Below are positions 1-8,000 of a DNA stretch of 64,000 nucleotides, piece by piece (position 1 is the first letter of the stretch; the number at the start of each line of letters is the position of its first letter). The position numbers and the translations under genes are program-made. The stretch spans positions 1,674,001 to 1,738,000 of the forward strand of contig OY970234.1 of assembly GCA_963714125.1 (NCBI GenBank), written 5' to 3'. Source of the DNA: CAWCAW01 sp963714125. GTDB taxonomy: Bacteria > Actinomycetota > Acidimicrobiia > Acidimicrobiales > UBA8190. The notes below the pieces were generated by a model. That model was not told the origin of the DNA and did no database searches. It was given only the letters and a program-made list of their open reading frames with translations.

Positions 1-1
1 G

Positions 2-208
2 TACGTGCGGCCCAGTGCCGCCCACATTCCCGTGCAGCGATGGTGGGAGCCCCACGAATTCGAAACGCTGGCAGCCCGGGCCCGCGCCATGGGGTTCGCG
101 CACGTGGAGGCGTCGCCGTTGGCACGCTCGAGTTACCACGCCCGCAGCGCGGCCGCCTCAGTGCCGCCGCGGGCACTGGTTCTTGCTTCGGAGCCCGCGG
201 CCCGATGA
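2..208 (+). CDS. lipA: Lipoyl synthase, C-terminal end (5' truncated by window edge)
   Basis: Only the last 68 codons are present; the frame is open to the window edge. The tail reads PVQRWWEPHEF, then GFAHVEASPLARSSYHA, which matches the C-terminal end of radical-SAM lipoyl synthase, where a conserved RSSY motif supplies the serine ligand of the auxiliary iron-sulfur cluster. The enzyme inserts two sulfurs into protein-bound octanoyl groups in the cytoplasm. The radical-SAM CxxxCxxC motif lies outside the window. The stop codon overlaps the next start (ATGA at 205-208), so the two genes are probably co-transcribed. The family call rests on a short but characteristic tail. Confidence 0.85.
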   Translation, partial: YVRPSAAHIPVQRWWEPHEFETLAARARAMGFAHVEASPLARSSYHARSAAASVPPRALVLASEPAAR

Positions 209-1419
209 CGACACCCTCCTCCTCATCGCCACCGTCGAATGCCTCCAGTGCCGAGGCCCGCGTCCGCCGCATGGCGCGCGTGCGAGAGCGCATGGACGTG
301 GTCGGTGTCGACGCCGTGCTCTTGTCCCACGGTGCTGACCTGCCGTGGCTCATCGGCTACCGGGCCATGCCCCTCGAGCGTCTCACCCTGCTGGTGTTGC
401 CCCGCCACGGTGACCCCGTGCTCCTCGTCCCCAAACTGGAAGCCCCGCGCGTGCCTGACCCCGGCGGCACCGACACCGCCGGCGCCGAACCCCTTTTCGC
501 CTTGCGCCCGTGGTCCGAAGACGAAGACCCCGTCGCCCTGGCCGTCGATATTTTGGCTGGGCTCGATGCGCAGGCCCCCACGTTGGCTATTTCCGATCGC
601 GCTTGGGCCACGTCGTTGCTGGCGTTGCAGCGACGGTTGCCCGACGCCCGTTGGGTGCCGTCATCGGAGGTGACGTCGCCGGTGCGGGCCATCAAGGACG
701 CGGCCGAGATCGCCGTGCTGCGCGCTGCCGGCGCTGCTGCCGATCGGGTGGCGGCCGCCTTGCAGGGTGGCGATATCCCCCTGGTGGGACGGCGCGAGAT
801 CGAGGTGTCCGACGAGATCTCGCGACGGCTTTTGGAGGAGGGACACCGCCGCGTCAATTTTGCCATCGTCGGCAGCGGCCCCAATGGGGCGAGCCCTCAT
901 CACGACGCCGGTGCACGACGCCTCGAGGTCGGTGACGTGGTGGTGTGCGACTTTGGCGGCGAGCTCGTCATCTCCGAGCCCGGTGCTGCCGAGCAAGACG
1001 CCATCGGTTACTGCTCGGACATCACCCGCACGGTGGCCGTCGGTGAGGTCAGCGCCGAAGTGGCCGAGACCTACGAAGTGTTGCGCATGGCCCAGCAGGC
1101 CGCGGTGGCGGCCGTCGCCCCCGGAGTGTCGGCCGAGCACGTTGACGACGTTGCTCGCCGGATCATCACTGATGCCGGATTTGGAGACCTCTTTATCCAC
1201 CGCACCGGGCACGGAATTGGGATCGAGGAGCACGAGGACCCCTATGTCGTGGCCGGTAACACCACGGCGCTGGTGGTTGGTCATGCCTTTTCGGTGGAGC
1301 CGGGCATCTATGTGCCCGGGCGCTTCGGCATGCGCCTTGAGGACATCGTGGTGGTCGCTGACGGAGGTGTGGACCCCCTTAACACCGTTGACCATGGCCT
1401 GGTGGTCGTGGACGCCTGA
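205..1419 (+). CDS. M24-family metallopeptidase (Xaa-Pro aminopeptidase-like)
   Basis: This 404-residue protein has a creatinase-like N-terminal domain (roughly 20-165) and a pita-bread M24 catalytic domain. All five expected metal ligands are visible: the Asp of VVCDFGG, the Asp of YCSDITRT, the His of HRTGHGIG, the Glu of SVEPGIY and the Glu of MRLEDIVVV. It should be a dinuclear-metal cytoplasmic peptidase removing residues next to proline. The frame is open further upstream, but ATG 205 overlaps the lipA stop (ATGA) and gives the family's usual length. Substrate specificity within M24 (PepP, PepQ or a relative) cannot be settled from sequence. Confidence 0.9.
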   Translation: MTTPSSSSPPSNASSAEARVRRMARVRERMDVVGVDAVLLSHGADLPWLIGYRAMPLERLTLLVLPRHGDPVLLVPKLEAPRVPDPGGTDTAGAEPLFALRPWSEDEDPVALAVDILAGLDAQAPTLAISDRAWATSLLALQRRLPDARWVPSSEVTSPVRAIKDAAEIAVLRAAGAAADRVAAALQGGDIPLVGRREIEVSDEISRRLLEEGHRRVNFAIVGSGPNGASPHHDAGARRLEVGDVVVCDFGGELVISEPGAAEQDAIGYCSDITRTVAVGEVSAEVAETYEVLRMAQQAAVAAVAPGVSAEHVDDVARRIITDAGFGDLFIHRTGHGIGIEEHEDPYVVAGNTTALVVGHAFSVEPGIYVPGRFGMRLEDIVVVADGGVDPLNTVDHGLVVVDA

Positions 1420-1467
1420 CAGAGAGAACCGGTCGGATCACTTGAGCCAAGAGAGCGGAGCACAGCT

Positions 1468-2199
1468 GTGGATCTGGGGATCGAAGGCAAGGTGGCGTTG
1501 GTAACCGCCTCGTCACGCGGGTTAGGTAAAGCCTCGGCATTAGCCCTCGCCGCCGAAGGCGCCAAGGTGGTGATCACGGCGCGAGGTGAAAAGTCGTTGG
1601 CCAAGGCCGAGGAGGAGCTTCGACACGCCGGGGCCGAAGTCTTCGCCGTGACCACCGACGTCACCGATCCTGAGGTGCCGGCCCAACTGGTGGCCGCCGC
1701 CGTGCAGCGTTACGGGCAGCTCGACATCGTTGTCGCCAACGCGGGAGGCCCGCCCGCCGGAGGGGCGCTCGACCTCGACGACGACGCCCTGCGGGCTGCC
1801 ATCGAGGCCAACCTGCTGACATCGGTGCGCCTGGTACGTGAGGCCCTGCCTCATCTGCGCGCCGGGGGGTGGGGCCGGCTCCTGTGCATCGCGTCGTATT
1901 CGGTGGTTCAGCCCGTTCCCAAGCTGTCGCTGTCGAACACGGCCCGCTCCGGCTTGCGGGCTTGGGCCAAGACCGCCGCCCTCGACATCGCCGCTGACGA
2001 CCCGGACATCACCCTCAACCTGGTGTGCCCCGGACCACATGCCACCGAGAGGATGCTCGAACTGGGCGTACCCGAAGGCAGCCGCCTCGGTAACGCTGAC
2101 GATTTTGGCAAGGTAGTCGCCTTCTTGTGCTCAGCGCCGGCCGCATTCATCAACGGGGCCGCCCTCGTCGTCGACGGCGGCGCCACGCTGGCGCTGTAA
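1468..2199 (+). CDS. Atypical short-chain dehydrogenase/reductase family protein
   Basis: A 243-residue Rossmann protein starting at GTG 1468, with GAGCGGAG upstream. The cofactor loop reads VTASSRGLG instead of the usual TGxxxGxG, and NAG is present around residue 92. At the catalytic site the Ser of IASYS is followed by PKLSLSNTARSGL where YxxxK should stand, so both the catalytic Tyr and Lys are missing. This resembles the BKR-like SDR subgroup (the cd05344 type), known to deviate at both sites. It is probably a reductase-fold protein with altered or no classical oxidoreductase chemistry. It sits 48 nt after the M24 peptidase and 4 nt before the hydrolase gene, suggesting one operon. Confidence 0.85.
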   Translation: MDLGIEGKVALVTASSRGLGKASALALAAEGAKVVITARGEKSLAKAEEELRHAGAEVFAVTTDVTDPEVPAQLVAAAVQRYGQLDIVVANAGGPPAGGALDLDDDALRAAIEANLLTSVRLVREALPHLRAGGWGRLLCIASYSVVQPVPKLSLSNTARSGLRAWAKTAALDIAADDPDITLNLVCPGPHATERMLELGVPEGSRLGNADDFGKVVAFLCSAPAAFINGAALVVDGGATLAL

Positions 2200-2203
2200 T
2201 GCC

Positions 2204-2764
2204 ATGACCACGCTCGAGGATCGTCCGCACACCGCCCTTATCGTCATCGATGTACAAAACGGCGTCGTCGGGCCAGCGCATGCCCGTGACGCCGTCGTGG
2301 CCAATATCGGCGAGCTTGTCGCCAAGGCCCGCCACCGGCAGGTGCCGGTGATCTGGGTGCAGCACTCCGATGAGTACATGGCCATCGGAAGTGACGATTG
2401 GAAGATTGTCGCCGAGCTCGTCCCGCACGATGGTGAGCCGCTCGTGGCCAAGACGTACTTCGATGCCTTTGAGGACACCGATCTCGAGTCCGTCCTGTCC
2501 GGCCTCGGAGTCGGGCGCTTGGTGGTGGCCGGTGCCGAAACCGACGCCTGCATCCGCTCGACCCTGCATGGCGCTCTGGTCAGGGGCTATGACGCCACCC
2601 TCGTCAGCGATGCGCACACGACGAGCGATCAGACGCAGTGGGGGGCGCCCCCGCCGGACCAGGTCATCGCCCACACCAACATGTACTGGAGCAACCAGAC
2701 GGCACCGGGACGAACGGCCGGAACGGTCACAACGACCGATGTCGACTTCGCCGGGACCTCCTAA
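2204..2764 (+). CDS. Isochorismatase-family cysteine hydrolase
   Basis: A 186-residue single-domain protein. The family's Asp-Lys-Cys triad is visible: D16 in VIDVQN, K83 in VAKTYFDAF and C116 in ETDACIRST. Family members hydrolyse amides or vinyl ethers (nicotinamidase, N-carbamoyl hydrolase, isochorismatase). The sequence does not show which substrate is used. The start ATG lies 4 nt after the SDR stop, so translation is likely coupled. Its stop lies 9 nt from the stop of the convergent gene at 2774. Confidence 0.88.
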   Translation: MTTLEDRPHTALIVIDVQNGVVGPAHARDAVVANIGELVAKARHRQVPVIWVQHSDEYMAIGSDDWKIVAELVPHDGEPLVAKTYFDAFEDTDLESVLSGLGVGRLVVAGAETDACIRSTLHGALVRGYDATLVSDAHTTSDQTQWGAPPPDQVIAHTNMYWSNQTAPGRTAGTVTTTDVDFAGTS

Positions 2765-2773
2765 GCGGCGCCA

Positions 2774-4606
2774 CTAGGCGCCGGTCACCACCTTGTACAG
2801 ATCGGGGTGGATGACATCGAGGACCGCCATGGAGGGGAGGCCAGCCTGTTCGATCCGATCGGCGACGGCACCCTGGGCAAAGAGCATGACGTTCTGCCGG
2901 TACCACCATTCGACCGCAGGGTCATTCCATAGAGCGGGCCGGATGATGTCGAACAGCCGGTACTCGTGCTCGGAGAACAACTGCACCCAATGCGAAGCCC
3001 AGCGTTCATTGACGTGGTGAAGGCCGCCTTGGCCCGGGATGGCTCCTGAGAACAGCACAAGGTCACCGTGGCGCACCAGATCAGCCACGAACTGGCGCTC
3101 GAACTCGACGCTCAGATGCTCGATCACCTCCACGCTGACGACGAGGTCGAAGCGGCGTTTGAGATCCAAGGGAGCTGTCAGGTCATGAGCAACGAATTGC
3201 GATGAGGGAATGTGCAAGGTGTTTGTGTCGACGTAGCTTCCATCGACCCCCACGACCTCGATCCCTCGCGCCATGAGCTCGGCTCCCCATGTTCCAATGC
3301 CGCAACCCACATCCACCGCACTGGCAATTGGCCCGATGGGCAAAGCGAGAACCACGTCCATCACGGCCTGGGCACTGGCGCGCGAGCCGGCCGCTTTGTC
3401 TTCGAAGAAGTCGGCGTCGTAAATGACAACGTCGGTGGCGGCCGTGACTCGTACCGGCATGCGGGCTCCGGCATCGAACCAACGCACGTGCTCATGGACC
3501 AGATTGAGCTCCAAGACATAATCGCCCGGTATGTCGGGGGCATCCACGGCCACACTCGCGATGGCGCTGGTGCCGGGATGAAGGTCAGCGGTCAACGCGG
3601 CGCGCGGGCCTTCGACATGAATGGTCTGTCCGTCGGAGAGAAACCATCGAGACGCGGGGCGAATGGTCGGAGGGAAGTCTCCCCAAGGCCACGTCTCCGA
3701 CCCGTCGTTGTGGATTTTCACCAGCACGTCGCGCCGTTGACCCGTACTGATCTCCTGTAACGGTTCCAAAACCTGGATGCGAGCCTGGTAGGCGTCGTCG
3801 TTGAACACTCGACCGGCCCAGTAGCGGTCCGTCTCCTCGAGCGTGGCCAGCGGTAGTGCCTTCCCGGCCCGCCGGGTACTGCGGGCGGAGGCCGTCATGA
3901 CGGCCTCAATCGCTTTGAGATCGTCGCTGGGAACCGGAGCCGGTGCGTGGGTGGAGAAATCTTCAGGCACATAAAACCCATTAACGGGAAAGCCGCGTTC
4001 GGTCACATGGCCGGGTCGGCGTAGGTTGTAGCGGTCGGCCTTGGCCCGCCGGTCCTCGACCGAGTTGACGAGACAGTCGAGGTGGTAGAGCGGCTCATCG
4101 ATGCGACGGTAGGGCAGGGCCAGGCTGACCGACGTGTGCATCATGCCTTCAAAGCGCACAAAGGCAGGCTCATTACGGATCAGGCGAATCTGCCAGTCAT
4201 ACGACCACGGGTACTCATCGACGTAGTGCCGCTCATCGGGCCAGAGCCAAAGACGAGGGATGAGGTATTGGAGTACATCCTCGCCATCCACGAGCTCGCC
4301 AATGCGCTGCAGCAGGGTCCGGCTGGGCACCTCGTCACCATCGACGCGCAGAATCCACCGTCCTGAGCACTGAGCATGCAGCCAGGCCAAGTTGCGTTCC
4401 GAGCTCGAAACCGCATCGAGTTCACATCGGATGACGCGGTCAGCGACAGCCTCGAGGGGGTGGATCTCCTCGCTCGGAACCCGGGCATCGACGGCACACA
4501 CGATCTCGTCGGCCACGCCACGAAACAGGGAGAGGATCTCGGCTGTTCGAGCCAGGGGCATCCCTGACAAACAACACACGGACAGCGCGGGACGCCCTTT
4601 AGCCAT
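2774..4606 (-). CDS. Three-domain glycosyltransferase / Ig-like / SAM-methyltransferase fusion
   Basis: The 610-residue protein has three parts. Residues 8-190 resemble a GT-A/GT2 glycosyltransferase: LSVCCLSG opens the fold, ADEIVCAVD follows, and RVDGDEV (about 87-93) supplies the DxD. Residues about 272-390 look like an NBR1-type Ig domain (IHNDGSETWPW). Residues about 395-610 are a class I methyltransferase with motif I DVGCGIGTWG (432-441) and VEVIEHL. It probably glycosylates and methylates a surface glycan, but no substrate is identifiable. I start at ATG 4606 because TAGGGT ends 7 nt upstream, which suits a leaderless message; ATG 4612 is the alternative. The open frame continues upstream into a decayed copy of the metH 3' end, which is not part of this protein. 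Confidence 0.8.
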   Translation of the reverse strand: MAKGRPALSVCCLSGMPLARTAEILSLFRGVADEIVCAVDARVPSEEIHPLEAVADRVIRCELDAVSSSERNLAWLHAQCSGRWILRVDGDEVPSRTLLQRIGELVDGEDVLQYLIPRLWLWPDERHYVDEYPWSYDWQIRLIRNEPAFVRFEGMMHTSVSLALPYRRIDEPLYHLDCLVNSVEDRRAKADRYNLRRPGHVTERGFPVNGFYVPEDFSTHAPAPVPSDDLKAIEAVMTASARSTRRAGKALPLATLEETDRYWAGRVFNDDAYQARIQVLEPLQEISTGQRRDVLVKIHNDGSETWPWGDFPPTIRPASRWFLSDGQTIHVEGPRAALTADLHPGTSAIASVAVDAPDIPGDYVLELNLVHEHVRWFDAGARMPVRVTAATDVVIYDADFFEDKAAGSRASAQAVMDVVLALPIGPIASAVDVGCGIGTWGAELMARGIEVVGVDGSYVDTNTLHIPSSQFVAHDLTAPLDLKRRFDLVVSVEVIEHLSVEFERQFVADLVRHGDLVLFSGAIPGQGGLHHVNERWASHWVQLFSEHEYRLFDIIRPALWNDPAVEWWYRQNVMLFAQGAVADRIEQAGLPSMAVLDVIHPDLYKVVTGA

Positions 4607-4613
4607 CGGCATC

Positions 4614-4619
4614 ACCCTA
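4614..4619 (-). promoter_or_regulatory. -10 hexamer TAGGGT, leaderless start for the GT fusion gene
   Basis: TAGGGT on the minus strand ends 7 nt before ATG 4606. This TAnnnT-to-start spacing recurs in the window and fits a transcript beginning at the start codon. Confidence 0.5.
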
Positions 4620-4656
4620 CCGTCGGCCTCTAGGAGCCCCCTGGCTCGAGGAAGGC

Positions 4657-4923
4657 TCAGGCTACGAAGTACTTGGCCTTGGGGTGATGCCAGATGATGG
4701 CGTCGGTGGGTCTGCACGGGATGGAGTTGAAACCCTTCGCTCACCTCGACTCCGATCCTTGACGCCTCCAGGAGCTCGGCCACCTTGCCGTTGTCCTCCA
4801 GGTCGGGGCAGGCCGGATACCCCCATGAGTAGCGGCCGCCTCGGTATTGCTGGCGGAACAGCCCCGTGGGCGTCGGCCCGTTCTGGTCGGCGAACCCCCA
4901 CTCCTCGCAGATGCGGTGGTGCC
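4657..4923 (-). pseudogene. Remnant copy of the 3' end of metH
   Basis: These 267 nt align end to end with the last 266 nt of the intact metH (9557-9822). By my count there are 17 substitutions and one inserted G near 4728, about 94% identity. The insertion shifts the frame: HPVQT leaves frame where metH continues HPEQT. The terminal stop is retained. The fragment has no start of its own and lies immediately upstream of the GT fusion gene, as the metH end must once have done. It is one arm of the duplication described in the findings. Confidence 0.85.
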
Positions 4924-5005
4924 GGACATGCCCGAGTGTGAGCCGGTCGTCAGTCGCTGATAGTGGTTTCTACCCAGACTGTTGTCGTCTTCGTTCTGAG
5001 TCCAG

Positions 5006-8000
5006 TCATTTCACCTTGAAGGTCGCATGTTCCGTCGTTCCGTCGTTCCCGACTGCATAGACCGTGTAGGTATTTTTGGCCACCGAAGGGATCGTTAGCG
5101 ATGCCGAACCAGCGCCGGTTGCCGAGGCGGTCACGTTGGCAAGGATTGCTCCCGTCGAGGTCGACCACCGGAAAGTGACGACTTCCCCGGCGTTGAACCC
5201 TGCAATTGTTGCGGTGACGCTCTTGCCCGGTGTGCCAGAGGTTGGGCTGAGCGTGACTTGGCCCGCCAAAGTGAAGGTTGCGGTGGCGGTGCTTCCGTCG
5301 GCTCCGACAGCGATCAAGGTGTGTGATCCTCCGGTGAGACCGGAGACTGCAAGGGATCTACTGAAGGCGCCGGACGCAGCGGCGGTTGCCGTGGCGATCG
5401 ACTTGGCGGTCGAATCCAGGTAGAAGGCAACCTTGCCACTCCCGAACTTGGAACCCTTGACCTTGACCTTGACCGTCCCCGTGCGGGTGACGGTGACCGA
5501 TGTGACGGTGATTTGTGCGGACGGATGGAGCGCAGTCGCAGCAGTGACGGCGTTGTAGAGGGTCTGACCAGTGGAGGTGATCGTGCTTACCGCGTAGATC
5601 CCGGAAGCACCATGGGAGATGAGCGCCGAGGTGGTCGTTGCCGAGTAGGTCATGATTGGGGTCGATCCGAATGGCGTGGTCCGGGTAGGGGTGTAATAGA
5701 CCGCGTAGCCGGTGATGCCAGACACCGACGGGTTCTGCCAATTGAGTTCGACTCCCGATGAGCTCGACGTCGCGGTGAGCGTTGGGACCTGACTGGGCGG
5801 TGTCGCAGGGTGAGACTCGATGGTGCTGGCGACGCTGGCATTCCCACCCGTCTGGGCGACATAGGAGTTGGCCAGATTGAGGGGTGCTGCTCCGGTCGCG
5901 GTTGGGATCAGTACGTAATAGGGAGTCCAGAACGTGGATCCTGGTTCGATGTCGGCGGTGCCGTAGCTGAGCTGCTGGCCCGGTTGGTAGATGTAGCCAG
6001 AGCTGCCCTGGGTGAAGAGCTGAATTCCCGCGTTGTAGATCTGGATGTCGGAGATGTTCTCCAGGCCTATCCGCACCCGGTAGGGCTGGCCTTGCGTGGC
6101 GGTTGAATCGGCATCGACGAACATGTGCAGGGCAGAACCACCCCAGACATGGATCGCTGCAGGTGCGGTCGAGATGGGGAACGACAGTGAGGCGAGATCA
6201 CCCGGGTCGAGCTTTCCGTTGTAGGTGGCCGAGACTCCGTAGAAGCCTTCGGCATCTCCCCTCAGTACGAAGTCGGTGGAGATGCTCCCGCCTGCCGCGA
6301 TGTCACCGACGTCGTGGGTGATCGAAGGTGCCGGGTTGATCGGTGCGAGGCTCAGCCCGGCAGGCAGGGCACCGAGGGTGATCGACCCGTTGTCGAAGGT
6401 AAACGGAGCCGGAGCCAGGTTGGAGACGAGCATCTTCACGTCGAAGAACTCCTTCAGCCACTGCGCCTGGCCGGGGATGATGATCCACATCAGTGCGGGT
6501 TGGGGATCGGGGCCCGACGTCTCAATGGGTTCCCCGACCACCTGGTAGCCCTCGGCCGAGAAGGACACACAGCCGCTGCATCCGCCGCCGCCGTCTCCTC
6601 CTCCGCCTCCGCCGCCGCCTCCGCCCCCGCCGTCGCCCCCCGAGACCTCCGGGGCCCAGATACCGTCTCCGGTCAGGTCTCCTGTGACTTGGACATCCTC
6701 TGAGGACGGACCGTCGAAGAACGCCAGGGCGATGCTGAACTTGAAGACGTTCTGGTTGGCCGGATCGTTCGGGTTGAGACCGGCGGCCAAGATCTGGTCG
6801 TAGGTCAGCGGCGTCGAGGTAGCCGATGACTGGGAGATGGCACCCGCCTCCAGGGCGATGCTCGCCGAACCGGTCCCTCCGCTTTGGGTGGCAGACACCG
6901 TCGCCGGGAGATAGCCGGGCTCGTAGACATAGACCGTGTAGGACCCGTCGGGCAGCCCGGCGATGACTCCGATGCCTGAGCTGTTGGAAGTAGCCGCATA
7001 GCGAGTGCCGTCAGCCGTGACGATGGCCAACGAGGCGCCAGACAGTGGATTCGTCCCATCCGTGACGGTCACCGACAGACCCTGGCTGCCCGTGGGGGCG
7101 GCGATCACCGTGACCTGGGTTTGAGACACCGAGGTCTGGTCGCTTGCGTTGGTCACGGTCAGGGTTGCCGTGTAGTGACACGGTGAGGCTGCCGTCGGAG
7201 TGCAGGACGTGGCCGAATAGGTGTGCTGCACCGACTGCCCCGACTCTGACGAGCCGTCGCCGAACGCCCACTGGTAGCTGGTGATCGACGAGCCGGGCTG
7301 AGAACCGGAGCCGTCGAGGGTCACTGGCTGTCCGACCACCACTACTTGGGACTGGCCGGCATTGGCCTGAAGAGGAGCTAATCCCGTTGTTCTGACCTGG
7401 GTCAGCGCAGACCCGGTCGCGCCCGATGTATCAGTGATCGAAGCCACCACGTTGTAGGTGGTCCCCGACGTCTCATAGGTGTGGTTGATGTGGATCGGCG
7501 TGTAGGGGGAGTTGATCGTTCCGATCGACGACTGTCCGTCGCCGAAGGACAAGCTGTAGGTGATGGGCTCACCTGAGGGGTCGTTGGGGGTGAGGGTAAA
7601 CGTCGTCGACAGCGGGGCGGCGCCACTGGAGACAGTGGCGGAGAGACTCAGAGGCAGACCTTCGGTCACCCAACTCGACCACGGGGATTGAAAGGTGTCG
7701 CCACCAACTTCGGCCCGGATCCGGTAGGAACAGGTTGTCCCGTCTTGACAGTAGGTCGTGCCCTCGGGATCGACATACGGGCTCGAAGTCTCACTGGTGT
7801 TCCCGTCGTCGGGGATAAATTCGCTGGTGTTGTAGTAGTCCTCGCCGGTGTCCCCGTCCTCGTATGCGCCACCAACAGTGGAGGTGCCGCCGTTGGTGGA
7901 GATCTCGTAGTCGTAGGAGTTGACGGTGAGACCTGCTGAGAGGGAAGGTGCGGTGAACGACAGGACCGTGCCGTCATCGCCGTAGTTGACGCCGTTGAGC

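Larger units (their letters stand above)
4400..4923. repeat. Direct repeat copy 1: [GT 5' part (intact) + metH 3' end (decayed)]
   Basis: This holds the intact 5' part of the GT fusion gene and the decayed metH tail. It is homologous to 9345-9822 in the same orientation. The two copies flank the 1,402-codon secreted-protein gene. The GT portions (about 4449-4560 against 9409-9520) are roughly 78-80% identical by eye; the metH portions are about 94% identical. The spacer between them is about 60 nt longer in this copy. Confidence 0.75.

Noticed and set aside
4607..4783. N-terminal extension of the GT fusion protein
   Set aside because: The extra 59 codons read through the decayed metH tail (first MAELLEASRIGVEVSEG, then out of frame), so they are not part of the protein.
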